Positions 55,000 through 64,000 of a DNA stretch of 64,000 bases are shown here, piece after piece. Each line of letters starts with the position of its first letter. The first letter of the stretch is position 1. Position numbers and translations under genes: made by a program. The stretch covers positions 4,606,658 through 4,670,657 of the forward strand of contig OZ038394.1 of NCBI GenBank assembly GCA_964036045.1, read 5' to 3'. The notes beneath the pieces were generated by a model that saw only the letters and a list, made by a program, of their open reading frames with translations, was not told the DNA's origin and ran no database searches. This stretch comes from Eutreptiella sp. 'Long Island Sound 2002'. Taxonomy: Eukaryota; Euglenozoa; Euglenophyceae; Eutreptiales; Eutreptiaceae.

Positions 55000-57858
55000 C
55001 TAAGCAGTGGGTCCCCTCGACCGGACGTCTTCGCTGCCAGCCCCACAGGCTCCCCCCAGCCCCCCCGCCCCCACGCAATACCTGCAGGCATCCATGCCAC
55101 AACTGCAGTGGTATATTCCCCCGGCGACGGCGTAAAACCGTTTGCAAAGATCGCAGGTGAAGAACGGGGTGGTGTAGACGCCATGGGCAACGGCAGTCAC
55201 CAGGGCCCCGCAGCGGTCGCACAGAGCCGCCAGGCCATCCGCCTCTCCCACGGCCGCGACACGGGGCTCAGGGGTGCGGGCCTCTCCGCCGTCCCCGGCC
55301 GCCCCCGAGTCTCCACAAAGCGCCGCCAGGGCCGCGGCACACGCCGCCGCGCCGCTGGCGCGCGCCGCCGCCAGCGCGGTCCACCCGCCGTTGTTGCCCC
55401 CCCCCACGTCCGCCCGGTGCGCCACAAGCTCCTGGACGCAGGCGGTGTGCCCCCCGAGGGCCGCCCACATGACGGCGGTCTGCCCGGTGCTGTGGACGGC
55501 CCCCGGGTCCGCCCTGTGCCGCAGCAGCGCACGGACGCACTCCACGTCCCCGTTCTGCGCCGCGTCCATCAGCGCCGTCTGCCCCACGCCGTCCGCCGCC
55601 CCCACGTCCGCCCGCCACGCGACGAGGGCCTCGACGTGGGCGACGCGGCCGGCGATGGCCGCGAAATGGAGCGCCGTCCGCCCGTTCGGGTGGACGGCCC
55701 CCACGTCCGCCCCGCGGCCGGCGAGCGCCTCAACGGAGGCCGCGTCGCCGCACTTCGCCGCGACCATCATCAGCGGCGTGTAGCCGTCGGGGTCCACGAC
55801 GTTCACATCGGCGTTGTGGGCGGCCAAGGCCTCAACGCACTCCACGTGCCCGTGCTGGTCCGCGTACATCAGCGCCGTTCCCCCGCCTTTGTTCGTTGCG
55901 TGCACGTCCGCCTTGTGGCCCAGCAGGGCCCGCACGCACGGCGTGTGCCCGTAGCACGCCGCGAGGAGCAGCGCGGTGCTCCCGTCGGCCTTGGCCGCCT
56001 CGACGTCCGCCTGGCACGCGATCAGGGCCTCGACGCACGAGACGTGCCCCTGCTCTGCGGCGAACATCAACGCCGTGTGGCCGTCCTCCCGGGCGGCCCC
56101 GACGTCGGCTCGATGACGCACCAGCTCCAGAACGCAGGACGCGTGTCCCTTCTGCGCGGCGGACATCACCGCCGTCTGCCCGTCCGCTTGCGCTTGCCCC
56201 ACGTCCACGTGGTATTCCACCAACGTCTCAATGCAGCTGCGCTGGTTCTGGGCGCACGCCGCCATCAGCCCCTGCTGCACCGCTGCCGTGCTCTCGGCAG
56301 CCGTGCAGAGCACCTCCACCAGACCCTTGTCCCCCGCGGCACATACCCAGGGCAATGCTGTGCAGCACTCCGCACGGGACAGCTGCTGCCACCCATGAAA
56401 CCGCTGCAACAGGAACAGCGCCGTGTCCTGATGCCCCATGTCCACGGCCACTTGGAGGGCGGTCTTCCCCGCACCATTCTGCGCGCCGCCGTCACCATCC
56501 TGCAGCCCAGAGCACACCAGCTGGACCACCAGCAAATTGTTGGGAACCGCTGCCGCCAAATGCAGTGCCGTTGACCCATCCTCCGACGTCAAGAGGCTGG
56601 ACATTGTAGAGCAGAAGACTTTGACAACGTTCCGAACGTTCAGCAGCTGTGTGGGCTGCTGCTTGATCAGGTCGAGGAGTTCGCGATTCTGCATCGACTG
56701 CGCGGCATCCAAGTACCTCTCGACATCGCACCAACTGTCCAGGACCAGCTCTCGCATCTCGTACACGTCGACTTGTGACAAGCTGCACCGCATGGCACTC
56801 TCCAGCAGCCTCTTCAGCCCCACATCCGCTTGGTTCACGACCTGGAACTGTGTCCCGGCGGGAAACAGCACCTCCTTCTCCTCCTTGTGCAGCGAGTGCT
56901 CTTCGATGGGTCGCCCGGTGACGGAGTGGATGACGAAAATGGTGCCTGTCGGCCGGCCTCGGCCCGTAGACTTCAGGAACTGCCGCGCAACACGTGGGTC
57001 CTCCGATGTACTGGACGGCTGGTTCCACGTCACCACGTGGCCTTTGCTGTACAGAGACAGGGGCGGTCGGTATGGTACCGCCCGGTACACGATTCCCTCA
57101 AAGCGTGGCAGCTCCCGCAGCTCACAGTCCAGCAGATAGGCATACGCACGCCACTTGTGGAACGCGGTCTTGTCCTCTCCCCACCTCCGCGTGGCCCTGT
57201 TGGATGCCCAGTAGACCGGGGACTCTGCACTGTACACCGTCGTGGCCGGCTTCTTCGCACTCTGAACGAGACTGACCATATCACTCATATGCAAGGGCTC
57301 CACAGGCTCCCCCGGCTCGACCTCAGGGTGTCTCCTGATAATATGGTCTGCGTATTCTTCCGACGTGGGCCGTCCACAGCGTCTGCACATCCAGTAATGC
57401 ACCCCCAATGCTCTGGCTTCATCCACCAGGTCTATCCCTTCCAATGAGAGCTCAAGCGTCGTTTTCCCTCCCCCCTCAAACAGCCGGAATCTCCCTTGGT
57501 CTGCTTGCATGATCCCATCGGCACTACGAGGCTCGTCTTGCCCAGGTCGCACGTATTTCTGCTGCAACTTTTCGAGGCTGTCCTGAATCCCTTCACTGGC
57601 ATCCAGAGCTTCCAAGCACTGCGCTGGTGACAGCAGCACAGGCGTATCTCTCTGACCTACGCGGTCGGCAGCTTCTGTGAGGATGCTGCCAGCAAGGCGC
57701 ACCAGTCGAAGGACAACCAAACCCCATGCCTCAGCGTCAACCTGACGTCCCTGCCTCCAGCAGGTGTCCAAGTCCGTACTGAGGGACAGCGGATCAGCCA
57801 CCAGGCGCCAGGCGCTCTGTTCTGTGGGGCTCTGTCTTGGGCTGTGGGGCTCTGTCAT
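55000..57858 (-). CDS. ADP-ribosyltransferase-like / ankyrin-repeat / zinc-finger fusion protein
   Basis: An intact 952-residue, single-exon frame with strong GC bias at third positions. Residues 158-177 form a C2H2-like finger (Cys158, Cys161, His172, His177). Residues about 232-355 resemble the R-S-E class of mono-ADP-ribosyltransferases, which move ADP-ribose from NAD to arginine: Arg259 in VYRAV, the serine motif SSTS at 282-285 followed by ARQFL, and EKEVLFP with Glu327-x-Glu329, the E-x-E expected of arginine-specific enzymes. About thirteen ankyrin repeats follow from 427 to 850, nine of them regular 33-residue units from about 559 (DGxTALMxAAxxGH). Residues 880-928 hold a cysteine cluster (C-x2-C, C-x2-C, HC-x-C, C-x4-C-x2-C), resembling a C1/DC1 or ZZ-type zinc module. 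No signal peptide or membrane segment is seen, so it is probably intracellular, with the ankyrins choosing the target. Activity and substrate are inference. Confidence 0.9.
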   Translation of the reverse strand: MTEPHSPRQSPTEQSAWRLVADPLSLSTDLDTCWRQGRQVDAEAWGLVVLRLVRLAGSILTEAADRVGQRDTPVLLSPAQCLEALDASEGIQDSLEKLQQKYVRPGQDEPRSADGIMQADQGRFRLFEGGGKTTLELSLEGIDLVDEARALGVHYWMCRRCGRPTSEEYADHIIRRHPEVEPGEPVEPLHMSDMVSLVQSAKKPATTVYSAESPVYWASNRATRRWGEDKTAFHKWRAYAYLLDCELRELPRFEGIVYRAVPYRPPLSLYSKGHVVTWNQPSSTSEDPRVARQFLKSTGRGRPTGTIFVIHSVTGRPIEEHSLHKEEKEVLFPAGTQFQVVNQADVGLKRLLESAMRCSLSQVDVYEMRELVLDSWCDVERYLDAAQSMQNRELLDLIKQQPTQLLNVRNVVKVFCSTMSSLLTSEDGSTALHLAAAVPNNLLVVQLVCSGLQDGDGGAQNGAGKTALQVAVDMGHQDTALFLLQRFHGWQQLSRAECCTALPWVCAAGDKGLVEVLCTAAESTAAVQQGLMAACAQNQRSCIETLVEYHVDVGQAQADGQTAVMSAAQKGHASCVLELVRHRADVGAAREDGHTALMFAAEQGHVSCVEALIACQADVEAAKADGSTALLLAACYGHTPCVRALLGHKADVHATNKGGGTALMYADQHGHVECVEALAAHNADVNVVDPDGYTPLMMVAAKCGDAASVEALAGRGADVGAVHPNGRTALHFAAIAGRVAHVEALVAWRADVGAADGVGQTALMDAAQNGDVECVRALLRHRADPGAVHSTGQTAVMWAALGGHTACVQELVAHRADVGGGNNGGWTALAAARASGAAACAAALAALCGDSGAAGDGGEARTPEPRVAAVGEADGLAALCDRCGALVTAVAHGVYTTPFFTCDLCKRFYAVAGGIYHCSCGMDACRYCVGAGGLGGACGAGSEDVRSRGPTA

Positions 57859-58180
57859 TTAGCTCTGGGCATCTTCAAGGCGAAAAACCCTGCATGGCGA
57901 AGGCGCAATATGAGGTGACCCACGGCACTGAATGCTTGGGCTGGCAAAAATTTGAATGTTAGCCGCAGGTTGGCCAGCTGTTCCACCAAGACTCCGGATG
58001 CACCTGACATCACAGCCTTTGTCGCCTTCTGCTTGCAGTCGTTAGAGTGCATACACCTTGATTGTTGTGACTGTGTGTCCCATTGACAAAAGCCATGGAC
58101 CCTGCCCTCACGCCAATGGCCAACCACCTGTTGTGCTGAGTTGCCTCTACTTGGTTAGGGCGTACATGCCTGTCAGTGGT
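57859..58180. other. Upstream region of the fusion gene
   Basis: About 320 bases upstream of the minus-strand ATG. It is less GC-rich than the gene. No TATA-like or other clear promoter motif could be assigned. Just inside the start, an 18-base direct repeat (GACAGAGCCCCACAGCCC) encodes part of the N-terminus. Confidence 0.35.
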
Positions 58181-58569
58181 TACCGGGGGGCGAAAACACC
58201 CACTCTCGTCCCCCTGGAGGGGACGAAAATGCCCATTTTCGTCCACGCGGGGCGGGCAAAAGCAGCTGAAATTGACCATCTTTGCCAACCCAGGCCGGGC
58301 TCAAAGGCCCATTTTTGTCTGCTTGAGGCAACCCCCCCCCCCCGTTCCGGCGAGAAAAACCCAACGTTCTGGCGCAACGTTCCGGCGAGCCGTTTTTTCA
58401 GCAAAAGAGGTTCCCAGTGCCCAGGATCTCAGTCCCAGGGCCCAAACACACCTTCCTTTTGGTTTTTCTGTAGTTGGAGTAATGTGGAAACCCAAAGCAG
58501 CCCTCACTTTGCAAAAATTTTTTTTCATCTCTGGGTCTGTACATGGTTCCTGATCACATGTACATCTGA

Positions 58570-58645
58570 ATCTGCCACTGGTCCAGTGGTATATGCACTG
58601 GTCTGCAGATTGGCAAGTGTGAGTTCAAACCCCGATGACTACCAA
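58570..58645 (+). other. tRNA-like sequence inside the inverted-repeat element
   Basis: GCCACTGGTCCAGTGGTATA resembles an A box region, and GTGAGTTCAAACCCC about 43 bases later resembles a B box. The stems do not pair well enough for a real tRNA, so a tRNA-derived repeat is more likely. Confidence 0.3.
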
Positions 58646-59022
58646 CCGAAGTTTTTGCACTTTTTGTCACTTGGCTCTGATCTGCATCCAAAGCTGTCCT
58701 TTTTGTTCATGCAGAAACAAGGCTGAAAGAAAGGTCGGTGGGCAACAACAGGGGTCTTGTCAAAGAACTTTTTAGGTTTGACAGAAGGGACACACAAATC
58801 ACAGACATTTCCCTCATCAACGTCAACATCTTCTTCCCATTTCTGTTGCAATAACAGCTGCTCCTTCAGTTGCAGATCATGGAAATCAGTCATGGATGCC
58901 CCCTTGGAGCCACAAAAACAACATTTCAACATCTCTGCCAGTGGATGGAGGAACAAAAGTGTTACTGGCAAAGTGGACGACAACGGTTGACAGTAGCAGC
59001 AAGCGTTTTCACTGAAAAACAT
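58639..59022 (-). CDS. Cysteine-rich open frame in the element centre, unidentified
   Basis: 127 codons on the minus strand. The middle contains CCFCGSKG, an acidic stretch WEEDVDVDEGN, then CDLC and PCFC. The paired cysteines could bind zinc. It lacks a known domain, overlaps the tRNA-like sequence and sits between inverted arms. It may be a remnant of an element-encoded protein, or chance. Confidence 0.25.
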   Translation of the reverse strand: MFFSENACCYCQPLSSTLPVTLLFLHPLAEMLKCCFCGSKGASMTDFHDLQLKEQLLLQQKWEEDVDVDEGNVCDLCVPSVKPKKFFDKTPVVAHRPFFQPCFCMNKKDSFGCRSEPSDKKCKNFGW

Positions 59023-59955
59023 TGAGCCTCACAGAATCACAACGTTCCGGCAAAATGTTCCGGCACGTTCCGGCAATTCCGGTGACCGGAACGGGGGGGG
59101 GGGGGGGTTGTTGAGGCGAGCGAAAACAGCCGAAATTGACCCTTTTCGGCTGCTTGAAGTGGGCGAAAAAGCTTGTTGCCCGGGTCGGGCCAAAACAGAT
59201 GAAATCGACCATTTTTGGCCGGCTGGGGTGGGCGAAAGTGTCCATTTTCATCTATCCCAGCCAGGCAAAAAACAGCTGACATCTACCATTTTTGTCCACC
59301 AGCGGCTAGGATCAGGGCTCATCCATATGCCCAGGGCCTGGTGGTTACCTCAGATACACATTGAGACTCAGGAACGCAAGCAGCCTCTGGTTGAAACCCT
59401 GACCACCCCAACCACCACTTGCACCACTCGCAATTGAATACACACGACAGCCTGATACATGTGTCTAGGGCTTAGAGCTGAGAGGAGTATTACTGCGATT
59501 ATCATTACTACTTGCTACCGCTTGGCTATTGGGCTGTGTGGTAGATTCCCCTTGGGGAAGCTGGGGTAGGGGCCCAGCAATCTGCCTTTTTCCTTTTCCA
59601 ACCTGGAGGTGGTTGTCTTCAATTTGTTGGGGTGGGGATGGGGACTAAGCCCCCATTGGACACCCCCCCCATTCGGTAGCTTGGCCCAGATGGAGGTGGA
59701 TACCCAAGCAGGTCAGAGACTCGTCCCAAGTGCATGAAAACTATTGTGAGGGAGGAGGATCGTCCCTGCACTCCACACGATCAGCAGTGAGTCGAATGAC
59801 CCAATCCTCAATTGATTCTCCTCTGGTCTGGTCTAGCGGCATGGTTTGTGCAAGTGATATTCTGATTTTCCAACTGATCCCGGAAAGTCGCCCTCAGTAG
59901 GTCAATACCCGACACTACCTCACGATCCAGAAGCCCAAAGGGCGTGCGGGGGGTA

Positions 59956-59985
59956 TAGGTATGGGTATGGGTATGGGTATGGAGC
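59956..59985 (+). repeat. GGTATG hexamer microsatellite
   Basis: Four to five copies of GGTATG or GGGTAT. Not telomeric in sequence. Confidence 0.8.
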
Positions 59986-60268
59986 CCTTCAGCGCTTGCC
60001 TGCGCTCGCTGCCGCTGGTCCCCTCGCGGAGCGCTGGTTTGGCTGTGCGGACTCCTGAGGCCATAGGCACCACCACTGCCATAGCCGAGGCACGGGTGAA
60101 AAGGTGGGTGATAGGGTGCTGTGTATACTCCCGGCAGCTGTCACTGGGGGGAGGGCCCCACCGGTGACCAGCAGGTTGTCCACTCCAACGAGGCACACTG
60201 TTGCAGCACCAGGCTCCACCGGAGACCATGACAGGTGGCCGCTACAGGTGGGGGGGGGGGGAGCTTCG

Positions 60269-61229
60269 CGGCGGGAATTTTTCGCCGTGGGATATTTTGA
60301 AGCGGGTTTATTTCGCATGCAGTCCTGAATTTGCCGTGGGAAAGTTTGCACCCACATGCTGTGAGCCAGCCTTTGGTTGGTGGTGGTTGCTGATAACTCT
60401 GGTGTTGTTGTAGAGGGTTGTTGTTCCTTCCCGACGGGTGTAAGTACTGCCGCTGCAGCACTGCAGCAAAGACCCGACACCAGCCCAGACCGGCACTAAG
60501 GTCTCTAAGCAGAGTCGCATAATTCTCTTCACATAATTTTTCGCCTCTGTTTATTTCTTCCGCCGTCGAGCCATGTTGCTGCTTGCTTGTCCCGGGCGCC
60601 ATTGGTGTGTGCTGTGTCGCGCGTGCGCGCATTGTATTTAATTCTGGCGCCTGATGCTCTGAATTTCTGTGAGTTAGCATAATATTGGCGCGGTGAGACC
60701 CATAGCATGATGTCCGCAGGCACACGGTTACTTGGTTGGGTAAACCACTGAGGTGCGTGTCCTTTGGCTTTGCAGGGTGGTTGTAGGCTCATGTATTGCC
60801 TCCGGCGTTACTGGCATTCACGGCGTATGGAGTTCTGAGACGGACCTGGAGACTTGGACTCACGCAGTTGGTTATTAATTGTGCAATGCTTCTTGCTTTT
60901 GCTCATTGCTTACTGGAATTTTATTCTGAAATGTTTGGTTGCGCTACAAGGAGCTGGAAACATCAATATCAACTTCCCAAACACCACCATAGTGTTAGCA
61001 AGACACCACCGCCTCCTGAAAATGCCTCGCCTTTGTTCTTTACATGTGCCGCCGGCTCCTCAGAGCCCCCCTTGGGAACACCCCATGCACCGCGGGTGCA
61101 GTTACAGCGGGTTGCTGGTGAGTCCTAGCGGATTGTTGTTCCCTCCTAGTGGCTTGCCTGAAAAATTGCATGGGAAAATTCGCACAAATTTTGAAACGCG
61201 AAATATCCCACGGCGAAAAATTCCCGCCG
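60269..61229. mobile_element. Element with 29-bp perfect inverted repeats
   Basis: CGGCGGGAATTTTTCGCCGT plus GGGATATTT at 60269-60297 is the exact reverse complement of 61201-61229. Weaker inverted similarity continues inward (TTTGAAGCG, GCATG, TGGGAAA) for about 60 bases, and poly-G or G-rich sequence lies just outside both ends. The 900-base centre has open frames of up to 190 codons without domains. Most likely a non-autonomous DNA transposon. Confidence 0.6.
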
Positions 61230-61435
61230 TGAAGTTCCCTCCCGCCCCCTGTATTCGCTGCCTTCGGGTCCCTAGCCTACGGTGGACCATGTGTGCTGAC
61301 CGTCTCGGGGGTCAGCTCCCCAGCACCACCTTTGCTGGAGCTCATCCCTTGCACACCTCAGGGCTCCAAGCCACCAGGTGTCCGTCAGCAGTTTCAAGTG
61401 TGGCAAGTACGCATGTGGCACTTTGAAGCTGGTGG

Positions 61436-61732
61436 ATGGAAACATACATCCGTCCGTTGGGTCAAGATATGAAAGATTTGACAAACTTCCAAGATTGTAC
61501 TGGGTATGCATCCGGCTCAAAGCAGTGTATTACGAAATGTTCAAAATTTCCAAGAAACATGGCAGACAGGGCCAAGGATCGTGCAGAGGCAATCAAGCCC
61601 ACAAAAGACAAGTCAAAAGGGAGTAAAAGCTATTGTGCCAAGTTTCCAGAAATGGTAAGGCCGGTGATGGATGACTGTAAGTGGAAGTGCCTTAGCTGGC
61701 TGACAACCTCCTATCCCTTTCAGCTACCATAA
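61436..61732 (+). CDS. Small lysine- and cysteine-rich open frame, unidentified
   Basis: 98 codons, with DCTGYASGSKQCITKCSKFP and later SYCAKFPEMV, six cysteines in total, and a donor-like GTAAGG after the glutamate-methionine. An overlapping frame from 61378 looks about equally plausible. No family was recognised, and it could be an exon or chance. Confidence 0.2.
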   Translation: METYIRPLGQDMKDLTNFQDCTGYASGSKQCITKCSKFPRNMADRAKDRAEAIKPTKDKSKGSKSYCAKFPEMVRPVMDDCKWKCLSWLTTSYPFQLP

Positions 61733-64000
61733 ATATTCAGTGCGGTGGCCTCCTGAGTGATTGTGCATGCAGTGTGGTGGCCTCCGTACTATGCTCGCCA
61801 TGAGCATGTGAGAGTCTGGGCTGATCACCTGCCCGTGCCCCCACCCCCGCAGGGCACGCAAACTCCCTCCCTGGGCCCCAGCCTGCCCCTGGCCCTGCTC
61901 CTGACAGTCACCCTCCGTGCCTCATAGGGCTGTCGGCGGAGGGCAGTAGGGGAGATGACCCTGTGCCGGCCCTGCAGCATGCCGCTGCTTGCAGATCTGG
62001 ACCTGTGCCTGGGCCTGTGCTGCCCCCGAGGGGGGTGGGGGGGGGGTCATGCTGAGGCGACCCGTCCCGCGCCGCTCTGCTGAGCGCAGCTGCGATGGAC
62101 CCAAAAATGTCCTCCAGGGTCATCCTCGAGCCCCGCCCCCCCTCCTGGTCCCACCGTGGGGGGGGGGGGGGGGCTTCGTGCACCCAGGCCGCCAACAGCA
62201 GCGCAAGGGGGGTGCACAGTCTCCCCCCGTGAGACAGCATACCTGAACATATCAGGCTTTGTGCCTGTGGCTGCCATATTAGGGAGGGCACAGGCCTATT
62301 TAGGCTCTGGATGCTGATGCAAAGGGGAAGGGAGAGGGTTAGCGGGTTAGAGCCTGCCTGAAGCCCCATATTAGGGAGGGAGTCAGGTAAGGGTCTAAGA
62401 GTCAGGACGCCGCTGCTGGGCCCCATTCAGGGTGGCTGGTGGGGCACAGTCCTGGGGACTGCGCTTCTGAGCTTGAGATGGATCCCATGGGCCCCAACCC
62501 TCGGCGTGGTCAGAACGTTCTTCAGGTCGTAGGTGCGTACGTGTGTGTGTGTGTGTGTGAAGGCGCAAGCCCCCCCGATGCACGGGCGCATGTGTGTACA
62601 TGCATGTGCACCATCGGAAACACGGCTGTAGGGCAAAGTCGTGTCTGCAAGGGCTTACACAACACCATTGTTTGTTGCCCCCACGACTAAAGGTCAGAGT
62701 GTGCTGTGCGGCAGCCTCTTTCAACCCCTGCAACAACTTGAACAATCTCCCCAGTTGTTGGCCCCAAGACTCAAGGTCAAAATGTGCAGTGCAGCAGCAT
62801 CCTTCAGCCCTTCAAAGGCTTGTATGCCACTGTCTCCCGCTGATATGTTTGAGGGCATCTGAGGAGGAAAGAGGGTGCGAGAGGAGGTACAATCGGAGAA
62901 GCAAGCGTGGAAAGCGTGCAAAGAGAAAGCGGAAGACGAGGGGCAAAAGAGGTGGAATCATTGCGTGTAGGCCATTGTTCTGTGGTGCTGGGTGGGAAGT
63001 CATTCGTCATGGATTGTGCTGAGAAGCGTTGGAAAACTTAACCCTCGCCTGCCAACCCGCTGACCTTTGACCTGGGGATGTGGGGGTCCTTTGTATATTG
63101 GACTAGCCATCTGACGACATTCGCCGTTCTGACTCTGGACCTGTATTTCCAAAAAAAAAAAAAAAGAAGCGTTGGACAACTGCAGACAAAGATGATTATC
63201 ACTGTAACCACCGCGGCTGCATTCAAGACACCCCAACAACAACAGCATGATAAGCGTGTGCAGAAACACCTACAGCTGCCATTCTTCATCCCACTGCAAG
63301 AAAACCACTCCCACTTTGCACTTGAGATGGCAAACCCTTCGAAAATAAAAAATATGGATCGAATGCACTTCGCGCCACGCACATATCCATTGCATTGTTG
63401 GCCAGTAGAGGGCACGTCGCCTTGCGGAACGGACTGCCTCGCAAGGAGGAGGATAACTTTGAAACAAATGCGACCTTTAACAAATAATGTCCTTGAACAA
63501 AACATCCACACTTACGACAACTTAACAAACACATAACACTTATAACAGACACCGACAATCAATCCAAGTACCACAACATCTGAGCAGAACATTCTCGGGA
63601 CCGAATCCCATGTGTTCACGCCTCCAGCCCCCAATCTGCGCGACGCTTTTACCACCATCTTACAATGCCTCTGTGTTGCACTAATTAAATTCACATTAAA
63701 TTCGACACCAGCGAGAGAGCGCCGAGTGAGGGCCCGTCCAATGGGTAAACCCTGTACAATATCATTGCCGAGGCCCCTGTACCACCATTGCTGGTCAGCC
63801 CTACAACAGACGGGGGGTGGGCAGGGCATACACAGCAGTTGGGCGATGGCCTGTCCTTGCTTTGGAAGTTACCTCTACAAAGGGTAGCTCCCAACTGGGC
63901 TCCAACCGTTTTGCAACTGCCCAAACTTGTCACCCCGCCCGCATCCACTTTTGCAACAGCTCTTGAGACCCCCTTTCAGACCTCCCCTCAGGCACAGCCC
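61733..64000. other. No supported gene to the window end
   Basis: Contains long G tracts near 62033-62046 and 62157-62173, a TG run at 62539-62559, a two-copy degenerate repeat at 62690-62820, and an A run at 63152-63167. Short frames on both strands overlap and lack motifs. Confidence 0.5.
62690..62820 (+). repeat. Two-copy degenerate tandem repeat
   Basis: AAGGTCAGAGTGTGCTGTGC followed by CAGCCTCTTTCAACCCCTGC recurs as AAGGTCAAAATGTGCAGTGC and CAGCATCCTTCAGCCCTTC about 83 bases later. Noncoding. Confidence 0.6.

Larger units (their letters stand above)
58184..59290. mobile_element. Inverted-repeat element with ACGTTCCGGC arms
   Basis: The arms at about 58184-58400 and 59037-59290 are reverse complements in plan. 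Each has, from inside out, ACGTTCCGGC words, CCGGAACG followed by a run of 13 or more G, TTG, then several degenerate units of GGGCGAAAA and TGAAATTGACCATTTTTG. The 640-base centre holds a tRNA-like sequence and a cysteine-rich 127-codon frame. It looks like a non-autonomous element or a foldback element; boundaries are approximate. Confidence 0.5.

Noticed and set aside
54784-56574. 596-codon plus-strand frame
   Set aside because: It is antisense to the ankyrin region. It is rich in Arg, Pro and Val with no domain, as expected from the GC-biased codons of the minus-strand gene, whose reading has clear motifs.

Overview
This window looks like nuclear DNA of a eukaryote, most likely a protist or alga with a large, repeat-rich genome. 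Protein signal comes in short, GC-rich exons separated by GT-AG introns of roughly 0.7 to 9 kb. There are no operons or ribosome binding sites. Most of the 64 kb is micro- and minisatellite, small inverted-repeat elements and G/C homopolymer tracts. The species cannot be fixed from the sequence alone.

Three protein-coding loci can be supported. (1) A 78-residue zinc-finger protein of the ZNF706/At2g23090 type lies on the minus strand at 2830-3066. (2) A long multi-exon membrane-protein gene lies on the plus strand from 11676 to at least 37247. Ten exons join with matching splice phases into 654 codons, with sequons in the N-terminal part, about four membrane segments and a TM2-like motif. Both ends of this gene are unresolved. 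(3) An intronless 952-codon gene lies on the minus strand at 55000-57858. It fuses a C2H2-like finger, an R-S-E-class mono-ADP-ribosyltransferase domain, about thirteen ankyrin repeats and a C-terminal cysteine-rich zinc-binding module. It is the most striking gene in the window.

Layout: 1-11.6 kb is gene-poor apart from locus 1. From 11.7 to 37.2 kb is the membrane-protein gene, whose introns hold a 22-bp minisatellite (18.0-18.9 kb), four tandem macro-units of about 1 kb carrying CACAT/CACCT pentamer arrays (21.96-28.1 kb), CT arrays (29.1-29.45 kb) and inserted elements. From 37.3 to 55 kb is mostly repeat and unassigned DNA, with an AT-rich island of palindromes (39.3-40.3 kb), a partial duplication (42.1 and 43.8 kb) and two large members of a GGGGG-ended inverted-repeat element family (48.0-49.1 and 51.4-52.1 kb). 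From 58 to 61.3 kb are two further inverted-repeat elements. The last 2.7 kb shows no gene.

The three genes show no sign of acting together. They are simply neighbours in a sparse eukaryotic region.
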